Below, one piece after another: positions 34,196 through 44,533 of a stretch of DNA of 64,000 nucleotides (position 1 is the first letter of the stretch; the number at the start of each line of letters is the position of its first letter). Under the pieces are notes generated by a model that saw only the letters and a list, made by a program, of their open reading frames with translations, was not told the DNA's origin and did not search any database. Location: contig JANFAH010000004.1 of the NCBI GenBank assembly GCA_024663395.1, forward strand, positions 2,108,001 through 2,172,000, in the 5' to 3' direction. The DNA is from Pisolithus tinctorius. Lineage: Eukaryota > Basidiomycota > Agaricomycetes > Boletales > Pisolithaceae. A program made the translations under genes and the position numbers.

Positions 34196-36383
34196 TTATC
34201 CGTATCGCCTTTTGTTCCCTACTTCACTAAACCAGTCATCTTGCACCTGGGATTCTTCGGCAGTCGCCGTATTCACTATAACGGATTTACTCTGCGAGTC
34301 TAAATGTCGTATATTGAGAGTGGGCGCAGAACCAAACGAATTTCACCTACACGCTTCCAGAGCTTCGATGCCATTTTCCCTGCCAATGCCACTTTCTTTC
34401 ATACCGCCCCTGGGTCGGTTAGGATCAGATTCATTGCGCAGCTCTGATTGTCATGTACACACCAAGGGGAACTAGGATCATTGCGATGATGTGTATTGAT
34501 CCATACAAGGCCTGCCTGAATAGAGTCTGCGACACGGTGCGCTTGTGATAAATCGCTAGTCCAGACACCCGCCCCAAGTCCATACTTGGACATGTTCGCA
34601 AGCGCCACGCCCTCAGCCTCGCCCTACGGCAGCGTAAAGGACTGTGACAAGGATAAAAGACAATGACTGACCCCGAACTTCTTAACCACAACTACGGGTC
34701 CGAAAATTTCTTCTTCCCATATTTCATCTTGGACATCCACGTCTTCGATCACAGTGGGGTGGTAAAAGCATCCGCGAGACAAGTCAAAATTATCGAGGGG
34801 TGATATACCAGACATCCGATACCCCCCAATGAGAACTTTTCCGCTATTACGACTACTCACCATCCGATGTACACGTTCAAGATGATGTTCCGATATTACA
34901 GTACCCATCGAAGACATGGGGTTCGATGCTGAACAACAATTTTAACTGAAATAGGAAGAAGTTACAAGTGGACGCACGATTTCCTATCCTCCGAGCGATA
35001 CTTCCGACCTTTTCTAGGAATACTTTCATGAAATTGTGGTAAATTTTGTCCTGGATGATTATGCGTGTGCCAGAAACACATGTTTGACCAGAAGCAATAA
35101 AGGATGCGAACGCAACACCGTTAACTGCGGAAAGAAGATCCGCATCATTGAAGACAATGACTGGCGCCTGGGTACCTCGGCTCAGTCGCAGCGCCACCTG
35201 GTAGGGAGATAGTGGTCACTTTACCACCCAGCTCGGCTGTGAAAGCAGCCAAGTTTGACCCAACTATAGCCCCGATTGAGCGGCCAGTCTGTGTCCCGGC
35301 CTGAACGGATTCTTGATTCGACGACGAAAGAGCCGAGAACGTAAAACCTACTGTAATATCCACTTTTCGGACAAGCGGGTGAGATGCAAGCTGTGCTCCG
35401 GTGGACGGCCCACGTCCAGGTAGAACGGTGAATACCCCATCAGGTACTACGCGTCCAGATCAACGTCGAAACGCCATCCAAGAACTGCACTTACATCCAG
35501 CAGCGCTTGCGAGTTCGGAAAATTCCAGCAATGACAGTGGGGCAAGCTGGAAGACATTACATGCGATACGTGAGAAGATGAAAATGCTGTTCACCTCGGA
35601 GGGTTTTACAAGCACGCTGTTACCCGCCGCCAGCGCAGGTGCAAGTTTCTTCACAGCGATGAGTAAAGGGTGGTTGAAGGGCTTTATTCATCCCACAAAA
35701 CATGAGCAAAATGGTAGTGACACACCCGAATAACTTGCCGTTATTTGAGCGACAACGCCGAGGGGCACCCGGTTCACGTAATTCAGCAACTTCCCTTGAG
35801 TGGGTGCTATGAATCCCTGATGGGTTCGCAATAGAGCTGCGAAATAGCGGCTGTATATGGTTGCAATTAAGTCTCAATCCTGGCACCCCTTGAAGGACAA
35901 CCACCGACAGCCATTCGGGTAGACGACCTATCTGAGCGTTCATTTCGCGAATGGCTCTTCCTGTCTGTAAGGTTTCGATTCGAGCCATGTCAGAGACGCG
36001 CTCCTCTAACAACTGGGCCAGCTTTGACAGGACATTCGACCGCGAAAGGGGGGAAGCCTTAGACCAAACACCTGATTCATAAACCCTATGTGCAGATTTA
36101 ACTGCTTCCTCGACTGCTTCGGATGTTGGAGGCTCTATTCTAGCCGTCCCGTCGTCAGACGTGAGACAACGTAAACTGAAAGGCGTACGGACGAAGAAAT
36201 TATATCACCGGTGGCAGGGTTACGAACAAGGAGGCTAGCTCGGCTGTTGTCACGGGAAGATCGCACTACATATCATAGCACCTACGGTTCTAGTAAGGGT
36301 TCGCTCGATTGGGCTGCGGCGGTCTTGTACTGAGCGACGTGAAACCAAGACCTGGCAGCTGGACGAGTTTTTGGCCTGATCAT
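34196..36383 (-). CDS. Aldehyde dehydrogenase (NAD(P)+-dependent, ALDH superfamily)
   Basis: The enzyme oxidises an aldehyde to its acid; the substrate cannot be told from sequence. The motifs, after joining exons, are [10 protein letters not shown] near 36220, [39 protein letters not shown], the general base in AELGGK, and the catalytic cysteine in [12 protein letters not shown]. Later come [37 protein letters not shown] and [14 protein letters not shown]. The C-terminus reads [20 protein letters not shown], ending near 34196. An apparent frame break at 35168-35219 is a clean intron inside ELGGK-APVIVF. The N-terminus is uncertain: an ATG at 36383 ([10 protein letters not shown]) needs an intron to reach the [19 protein letters not shown] frame, and I could not fix its borders. 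Confidence 0.87.
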
Positions 36384-36639
36384 AGTGGGACGCGTGTAAC
36401 AAACAAAGCACAACAAAAAATGTCACAGACGCGATACAAGATTACATCACGTGATTTTGCTCATCGGGACCCTTTTGCGGTACATCCGTTGGTGTTGGTG
36501 GACCAGGCAGACTCGTCCAACTGTCCTCACCCACCCTCACATACCGCCCAAGGCTACCACAGCAACCCTCCGCATTTCCCTTTGAATTCGAAGTCGCCGC
36601 ATTCTTTCCTCCTTGCTACTCTCATTCACTCTTCTCGCA

Positions 36640-38427
36640 ATGTCAAACCCGCCATTGCGAAGGTCAACTCGTGCAGGTTCTGCCAAACCTGAAGGAGCGC
36701 CAGTGGCAAGGGCCGCGCCTCTGCCAGCAGTGAACGGCAAACATACTGCAGCCAAGCCGACGAAACCATCGAGGAGAACCGCCTCTCAGCCTACTAAGCG
36801 GCCTGGGTCGCCTACATCCTCACCCCCAAAGAAACGCGCACGGTCGGCAGCACCTCAGTCAGATACAGAGGATACGAAAAAGTCATCCCTAAGGAAGACC
36901 TCTTCCGGAAGGAGATTAGCCAGAAAGCCAACTGCAAATGGTCTTCCCGCTGTCGCGGAAGAACCTCAACTTAAACCGTATTTTAATCCTATACTGTCAC
37001 CCCCGGCGCCCAAACAGCCAGCAGCCCAACTTTTTGTCTGGGGAGCGGGTAATTTCGGCCAGTTTGGCATGGGCCCGGACTTCCTCGGAGAGTTTTCATC
37101 CCCGAGGAGAAATACATGGGTAGATCAAAAAATCAGTGAAGGCGCGTTTGGCTTTGAAGGAGCTGGCCTGGAGGCCATTGCAGCGGGAGGCTTGCATACC
37201 CTTTTCATCGATCAGAAGGGAGCGGTACGTTATTCTCTAGTATTTGGCACAGCGATTGTTGACAGTTGCCACCACGGGCCGTTAGGTCTGGTCTTGCGGC
37301 GTCAACGACGATGCTGCCCTCGGTCGTATCACGAAAGACGTCTCCGATCCCCAAAATCCTGGTTCATTCATGGACGTGGACACATTAACAGCTATTCCTC
37401 ATCCCATACAGAGTTTGTTAGATGAGAATTTCCGCGCTGTCCAAGTAACTGCCGGAGACAGTATATCTGCAGCCGTCAGCGCTGATGGTGAGCTGCGAGT
37501 ATGGGGTTCTTTCAGGGTAAGTGTACCCGCCGTCTCAAAGACGACTCCACTAATTGCCCGACGTAGGCTGCGGAAGGATCGCTCGGGTTCTCCTCGGCAG
37601 CTCGACACGAATTCTTCCCCAGAAAAATACTGGAGCTCAGTCATAAACCAGGAGACACCGAGAAGGTTGTCTCGGTCGCTGCCGGTAACAACCATCTGGT
37701 GGTTCTAACAACCCATGGCAATGTCTTCACCTGGGGGACCGGTGAGCATGGACAGCTTGGTCGGAAAATTATCGACCGCCGTAAAATCCATGGTACGGTC
37801 CCAGAAAAAATTACCTTGGGCAACCGGTCAAATCGGGCCGTTGTCATAGGAGCGGGCAACTATTGCTCCTTTGCTGTAGATGAAATTGGGGATGTCTGGG
37901 GGTGGGGGCTCAATACAATGGGTCAAACTGGTACAGGTGTCTCGGAGCTCCGATCGACGTCGGATGAAATACACACCCCGCGGAAAGTTCACTCGCTTTG
38001 CAAAAGCACCTTGGGTGAAGAGGTCGTCCAGATAGCGGGCGGAGAACACCACACACTGTTTCTGACATCTTCTGGGCGCGTCTTCGCCTGTGGAAGGTGC
38101 GATGGTGGCCAGCTTGGTCTGGCGGAAGGCAATCCAACGTATAACTCACGACCTAACCCTGATTTCGTCGCCGAACCTCTGGAAATCGTCTTCGATGATT
38201 CCAGTGACCCTATCACTTCCATTGCCTCAGGTACCCATAACAACATGGCCATTACCCGTGCTGGCGTTCTGTACGCTTGGGGTCAAGAATCACAAGGAGA
38301 GCTGGGCGTTAAGGAAGTAGAGGCGAAGACACCGACAGTAGTTGTGCGCAGGGAAGGGTCATTTGAGGCCGTCGCTGTTGCATGTGGTGGTCAACACTCC
38401 CTTGGCTTATTCAGAAAGAAGGCATGA
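36640..38427 (+). CDS. RCC1: Ran guanine nucleotide exchange factor RCC1 (Pim1/Srm1)
   Basis: RCC1 sits on chromatin and loads Ran with GTP, setting the nuclear-cytoplasmic Ran gradient. The start at 36640 opens MSNPPLRRSTRAGSAKPEGA. About 120 basic residues follow, with likely nuclear-localisation runs (PPKKRARSAAPQ). The seven-bladed propeller then starts at QLFVWGAGNFGQFGMG. Recognisable RCC1 repeats include NVFTWGTGEHGQLGRK, DVWGWGLNTMGQTGTG, GGEHHTLFLTSSGRVFACGR and VLYAWGQESQGELGVK. It ends GGQHSLGLFRKKA at 38427. Introns lie near 37226-37290 and 37517-37566. The frame is otherwise intact. Confidence 0.95.
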
Positions 38428-38825
38428 TAGCACATTCTCATCACTGAACGCTAATCTTGCCTTGTTATTCACTATGTCGCGTATACCGGCGTCCTGCCAA
38501 CCATAGATAGCTGAGCGCTGGTTCCAAAAGCTTTTCATATGTACATACTATCGTAGGTACTTCACGCATAGTCTACTCTCGGACTTTCGGTTGCGAGAGA
38601 AAAGAAAACCTATCCATGATTTACCTGGAACTCAGTAATCACTGAGTCAAGGAAATGTTGATCCCCACAAACTCTATCAATTGTGTGCGTTCAAATTGGG
38701 ACGGGTAGGACTTGCATATGAAGAGAAGTATGCTAAGCATGAAAGGCTTTACGCAAGTATTGTAGAACAAAAATACCAATATTTAGATGGATCATGGAAC
38801 GACGGTAGGCTATCAGGGAGTGCCA
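38428..38825. other. Convergent intergenic region, nothing seen
   Basis: These 398 bp lie between two converging genes. They contain no coding frame with conserved sequence and no clear RNA gene. Both 3' untranslated regions should end here. Confidence 0.4.
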
Positions 38826-40170
38826 TTAGTCGTAGGTCTCGGCCAGGCGCCTCACAATATACTGCTCGGTGGTGACCGGAGGATACTTGCTTGGGTTGCT
38901 GGTGCTGACACAAGCTGGCAGGGATTCTATGATAGCATCGAAATTTGGATTGCAAAAGAAAGCAATCGACTGCCTGGCTGGCGTCATTCCTCCCGCGGCC
39001 CCTGTGTTGCTCATCTTCGAAGTAAAGGGAGCCACTACCCGATGTAAAGTGGACCGGAGGGTATTATTACTCCAGCGAGCAAGCAAATCCCCTGCATTAA
39101 CGACCACTGTACCTGGCTTGAAGAATGTTAGTACAGGCTACTTAGTAGCAGAGCAAACTTACAATAGGTGGCGCCGGCTGGAAATCTTGCGTGCGGGGAT
39201 TCTGGACTTCTAAGCCCCCGACCTAGTATGACGATGGTAAGAGGTCATTTCTAGCCAAGTGAAGAGGCGTACAGAATCTTGGAAAAGCAGTGTCAATGTC
39301 CCGTAGTCTGGGGTTACAGGTGAACGAAAAACTAAGAATGACAAAGTTCCGTGTGGCGCACCAGAGTGTGCACCAGCTCTTGCCTGTCCTTCTCGAGTGA
39401 GAAGCCTGGCGGGCATAGGGGGATATGACAGCAGTCTCAAATTATGGGATTGTTGGTTGATCTTATCCTCAAAGAAATCTTCCGGAAGGTCCAATCCTAG
39501 TGCAACGGATCTCATGACAACTGTATGTAGCTCATGACATGTCTTTGGTATAAAGATGAGCTCGACCAGTATATGACGTCCAAGCAACTAGTCACCACTC
39601 ACCCGGAAGAACTGAAGCATGGTGTCCTTGAAGCCAGGTACATCAATCTCTTTGGGCCACTTGTTCTTCCAGACAGGATCCCAGTCGCGACCAATTTCCA
39701 TGGTCTCTTTCATGTCCGGTGATTTCTTGCGCAGAGCTGCTATCTCTTCCGCATCAGAAGACTGCGTGACGCGCTCCCTACCAACCTTGACATAACCACG
39801 ATTTGCTCGGGGATCGTCCCAGGCTACTTGGTCCTTTGTAACATGTCAGTGCTTCTATCCATTCGACTGAGTGCTTGGGAAAGCCTTACCTTGATATGCT
39901 GTGGAAGCTTGAAAAACTCTGCACTCTGTTCGAGAATGTTAAACTCGTGAAAAAGTAACTGGCAGGCCGGTGGTTAACCTTCTTGTATACGCTCTCAATC
40001 ACATCCGGTTGTATGCCATGGCCTGTCAGGTAGATGAATCCGACTTCCTTGAAACCGTCGACTATATCATCCGCGACTTGACGCTTCTCGGATTGTGAGG
40101 ACGCAGTTCGGAATGCAGAGAAATCTATGAGTGGTATACGGAAAGGCGCGTCTGCATGCACATCCTGCAT
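38826..40170 (-). CDS. 2-oxoglutarate/Fe(II)-dependent oxygenase (isopenicillin N synthase-like)
   Basis: The protein belongs to the 2OG-Fe(II) oxygenase superfamily with the IPNS/ACC-oxidase fold; substrate unknown. The start at 40170 opens MQDVHADAPFRIPLIDFSAF. The N-terminal DIOX_N domain reads VGFIYLTGHGIQPDVIESVY. The metal site is intact: HSDYGTLTLLFQDS joins across an intron near 39360-39305 and supplies the His-x-Asp pair, and LRSTLHRVVAP supplies the second histidine. The RxS motif that binds 2-oxoglutarate is seen as ARQSIAFFCNPNFD. The C-terminus is YIVRRLAETYD. Several introns of about 50 nt break the gene. Neighbours give no pathway context. Confidence 0.9.
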
Positions 40171-40599
40171 GCAAGAGGTAGTAAGTTGCCGAACTCACTC
40201 AGTCAACCCGACCAGTGCAAAACGAATCTGACCTCGACAAGTGTACTGTGCTTCCATCTCATAGACCCTCGCAATCGCAATCCTCTGAGGACTACAGATG
40301 GAAGACAGCAGGGGGTTAAAACTTTTGTTCTGAACATGTTAAAACGACTTGCTTTCAACAAGCGAACCTTGGTAGTAACAAATCCGTAAGTAGTAATATG
40401 TACTTAGTTCTGACTTGAGTCTGGGCGCTTGCTTGGGTGTTTTAGAGATGAGATAGCAATGTAGCCACGTCTCCGCTGATAGTACGTAGCTACACACATG
40501 ACTGTTCGTCCCTTCGCAAATGTGGACGTGTATCTATCAAAATGTCTCCCAAACGATATCTGGCATTACCTTCCTCATTACTAAGGCTACTGGTTAGCG
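40171..40599. promoter_or_regulatory. Upstream region of the 2OG oxygenase
   Basis: These 429 bp lie upstream of the minus-strand oxygenase and downstream of the next minus-strand gene's stop. No gene is visible. No TATA box could be assigned with confidence. Confidence 0.35.
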
Positions 40600-42700
40600 T
40601 CACACGGGTAAGGTGAAGGGGAGATGTGACCCACTTCTCCAATGTTCCGCTGCATCGACACGCTGCCATTCATTTAGTCTGTTGTCTTTGTCTGTGAGTA
40701 AGAACACTTCTTCCGCTTCTTCAGACCACACGCTGGCATTCCTAACTATGGAGATTGGAAGCTCTCTTCGTTCTAGGTCTGACAGGACATGGCGGCGCAA
40801 GTAAGAGTGAAGATAGTCTCCCTCCACCGAGGGGCGGAACGCTAACGGCGATGCAGACTTTGAACAAAAGAACACCTAGAAATGGTCGAGTTCCCAACTT
40901 TGGTCGTGAACTATTGTATGGAGCTCACTATATTGACAAATTCATCATGAAGGTTCTGGTCCGGAATCGCACCAAGGTGATCATGGAATGCCCTGCATTG
41001 TCCAAATGCCTTGAGCAAAGTAGTCGCTACAGCCCTCGACGACATTGACCCGAGTTTCCCTGCAAAATTCTACACGACGTCAAGTTTCAATAGTGCAGAT
41101 ATGGAGAGAATCAGGTAAGACCTCACAACAGCAATGACACCCCTGGAAGTCATGATCTTTTTCAACTCATTCCAGAATTCAATAGTGTAAAGGTGCCCTG
41201 GCACTCCGCCTCCAGAGAAGCAATCATGGACAACCATGTCGAATTTCGAAGGATTACTCGGGGATGCTAACAGGGTAGCAACACGTCGTTGGAGCCAGCC
41301 ACGCGCGTCCTCAAGAAATACGTTGTCATCACCTGGATGTTTCAAGCCAAAGTATCTCCTCGCGGCGTAATAAACCGCTGGATCTATCTCCACGAGAGTC
41401 GTGGAAATTCCATGATGTGCGAGGGCATCAGCCACTACACCAGCTCCAACACCTCTACGACAGCAGAGAGGTGAAACGTTAAGACTAAATGGTTTAGTTT
41501 CATGTAGTACTTACATTACAAGTGCTTTCTCGCAATGGCCGCCGGAGCATTCAGATGTACCATTGATGAGTCGTACTGCCTCTTGAAGGACGAATGCGCT
41601 ATATATGGAGTCTCCAAGGTGTGTCCCCAACTCGTCCGTACGAGGTGGAACATTTCCCATAGTGACGACCGCTTCGCCGGTCCAAACACCTCCCAATAAC
41701 GAATGGGATGCCCGGAGATAACGTAGGGAGTGTAATGCATCCGGGACAGTGTCCTTCAGCGTATCAAGCAATTCCCCAACAACAATTATTCCGGTTATAG
41801 ATTCTTGAGAAGAAAGTATGCGCAGGGGATATTGAACACTGTGATAGGGAAACTCCTCGAATTCGGATAACGTAGGCGTTCGCATGGCAGGAAAAAAAAG
41901 AAAGGTGGCTGGAAGAAGTAGAGGGAGATATCGTTTGGTGAGACCGACAACTTGATGGCCATTGTGCATGAACCTATGCTTGTCTTCCGCTAAACAGAAC
42001 CCCATCCACCCAGCGTATGCGAGAATTCCTAGAAACAAGAACTACGTGCGGTCACAGTGCTGTGTTTCGTGACAAATATCAAGTCGTGGAAAGAAGCTTA
42101 CGATGTAGTCTTTTCGAGACTCTAATGAGAGCTTGCGAACTATCAGCTCAGAGATTGAATACAATTGCAGAACGCTTCTCGCCAGTCCAAACATGACGAC
42201 AAACCGGAGCTAGAGCAGACCTTCCTGCCTTAGTTGACTTGAACATGGTAACGACAACTCACACCGAAGTACATAATTAGAGACACTAAGAGGTGTACCA
42301 CCGGTGCCAGAACCAGTATGTGGCAGATGAAAGGACCGATTGCTGGGTCACCATACCTAGCGGCATGAATCCCGACCCAATATGTAGTGTGAGGGGCGAT
42401 TTGAACCAGTACCGCGAGGCCCAGGAATAAACGACGAATTGCCGGTCTTGGAAAGATGATCGCCAATGCCGTGCAACTGTGGACTACGAGGTCCAAGTAC
42501 CGTTCTGTCAGAGTGCTTCCGAACAGAGGGTCGAGCGCTCTCTTGTATGCTGCGATGAAAAGAAGCAAGCCCAACGTCGCTGCCAAGATCGAGGATAATG
42601 CTTGTCCGTTCTTCTGCAGTGCCAGCGCAATTTGACCAGGGCCATAGACGTGAGTATGCATTGCTTCTTGCATGCCGCCTGCAGGTGTGAGCTCCTTCAT
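40600..42700 (-). CDS. Polytopic membrane protein with spermidine-synthase-like domain
   Basis: The N-terminal half is hydrophobic with several membrane spans, for example LAATLGLLLFIAAYKRALDP, LFLGLAVLVQIAPHTTYWVG and ICHILVLAPVVHLLVSLIMY. The C-terminal half is a Rossmann methyltransferase fold like spermidine synthase: VGAGVVADALAHHGISTTLV, EIDPAVYYAARRYFGL and VVHDCFSGGGVPGHLYT. The gene ends EHWRSGSHLPFTLPV. I chose the start at 42700 (MKELTPAGGMQEAMHTHVY). The usual spermidine-synthase catalytic Asp after the putrescine-binding strand reads VVHDCFSGG rather than the classic DSSDP, so real aminopropyl transfer is doubtful. Membrane-anchored members of this family are known in fungi but have no settled function. 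Confidence 0.78.
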
Positions 42701-42843
42701 ATAATTAGTCGAGGACACAGTGCCTCACTACAGGGTCTCTTCAGTTCGCAAGAAGGTAGCTGTAGTGTTCAAATTCGCCATGTTTGCTTGTAAGTACTAA
42801 ATAGGCTATAGTACAACCTCCATCTCGCATTTGATCTGTCTCT

Positions 42844-44075
42844 TCACTCTTTCCACAAACTAGACTCAACGGCAGTGAATTCCACGTCACGTAACCCCTG
42901 AGAGGGCGCGACCCCACAATCTTCAGTTCTGTGAGTGGCAAAAGCAATAGAGTTCACGCGGGTCTCAGACTGAGCATACGTGCCCACTGCCCGACCTTGA
43001 ACAACGCGGATGATGATGATAAGCTGGGCGATGGCCTGGTGGGCAGGTCAGAAGACCTCCCCGGGTTTTATGCAGCTCGAGCGTACCTGGACGTTGGGGA
43101 TAGACAACAATACAAGGTTGGATAAATTCGAGTGAAGAGCGAAGGAAATGATATAGATGATGCCCAAGACAGAGTACATAGCGGCAGATTCGACAACCAT
43201 GGTCATAGCGGTGTTGTATATGTGTAGGTGCTCGCTTCCTACCAGACCCTCCATTCCTCGTCGGAATTTGAGAAGTTGCCACGAGACGAGGAGAGTGTAC
43301 ATGACGGTCATGCCGACTTCAATGCAAAGATAGGCTAGTTGGGTGTTGAGGTTGTAAAACACCGTTCCACTTGCCCTTGCCAGAATAACGATAGAAAGTG
43401 CTTGAGGAGGAAGTTAGCCAGAGAAACCTGCTAAGCGCTCCCTTGATACCTACCAATCATTGTCAGAAAAAGGGCGGTCATAGACACTGCGACGTATTTA
43501 TTCCCATTCCAAACCACAAGACACCGGTAAAGCTATCGCGGGTGCGTTTTAGCATCGTATATCACACAAGAAGAGAGAAATCCACCAGAAGGGCTTGCAT
43601 GAACCACTCCATGACATAGTAGCTGGATACATCAACGGGTCTGAAACTGGGTACACGATCTCGCAGACATACCAAGTCAATGCCATAATGTTTATCCAAT
43701 AGTTCAATTCATCCTCAATCAACGCCACTGGTCCTCCTGGTGCATCCCTCAAATCGATCCATATCATTTCGGTGAATTTGACATTGGCTGCAAAGCCGAC
43801 CGTAGCCAGAATGAAGGTGGTAAAAACATAAGCCAAGAGCCACGGACGGTATACTACGCCATTCCCGCGTCTACGCTGGGACAGGATGGCCGCTGCAGCT
43901 TGGACGGTGAGTAAAAACAGGATCCCTGGACGTGTAGGACGACGAGTTAACAAATTGTAAGCCAAGAAAGAATAACTTGCAACCTACCATATGAAAAAGC
44001 GGCCAATATCATGCCATCGAGACGCGACCGTTCGAGCCAGAGATCAGTGGCCGGGGTATGGGAGCCCGAGGACAT
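42844..44075 (-). CDS. Agaricomycete orphan seven-transmembrane protein
   Basis: The start at 44075 gives MSSGSHTPATDLWLERSRLD then GMILAAFSYGILFLLTVQAA across an intron. Further hydrophobic segments include VYRPWLLAYVFTTFILATVG, ALTWYVCEIV, CIEVGMTVMYTLLVSWQLLK, and ESAAMYSVLGIIYIISFALH. After another intron the last span reads AIAQLIIIIRVVQGRAVGTY. The gene ends FTAVESSLWKE at 42844. The layout matches a large family of uncharacterised integral membrane proteins found in mushroom genomes. Its receptor-like topology suggests sensing, but no ligand or G-protein link can be read here. Exon joins in the middle (43360-43620) are approximate. Confidence 0.75.
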
Positions 44076-44533
44076 TCTTCGGAAACCGATGTAGCACAAA
44101 CTGCCGTACCCGTAGAGGCGGATTGGAGGCAGTAAGAGGTGTGAATTGATAGTGGCATTTTAGCACCGTTGTTATTATGGGAGCCTAGCAATGGGAGCCT
44201 GTTGGCCCATTTCATGATACTGTACAAGGAAAAGTGTGCAGCGGTGAAAGAAGTTAGACAGATCGGGTGATTGCATCAACTGCATGACTATTACCCTAAG
44301 AGGAATTTTACATAACTAGAGCAGTGGGGTTGCCTTTGGGTGCGGGAAAGTATGCATGCCTCGAGACGACATGCACTACTCAATACAAGACTCGATACTT
44401 GCTTTCGCACCCGAACCTTCGCATGACATCAAGTCAAACCTTACCCTTGCGAGCAAGTGCAAACCTATGCAAACCATCCTGTACTAGTTAAATTCAACTC
44501 TAGAATACAAGATGAGATCTTGGTATGTGTGTC
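44076..44533. other. Intergenic region upstream of the 7TM gene
   Basis: These 458 bp separate the 7TM start and the peptidase stop. Minus-strand frames near 44227 only overlap the likely leader. CTTTCGCACCCG at 44401-44412 and GTGCGGGAAAG-like sequence near 44340 form a loose inverted repeat of doubtful meaning. No gene is seen. Confidence 0.35.

Noticed and set aside
35168..35219. Apparent frameshift in the aldehyde dehydrogenase at ELGGK
   Set aside because: A GTGACC...CCCAG intron splits the motif; ELGGK joins [11 protein letters not shown] in frame.
34196..40170. A biosynthetic cluster around the aldehyde dehydrogenase and 2OG oxygenase
   Set aside because: RCC1, a housekeeping gene, sits between them; no synthase, P450 or transporter is present.
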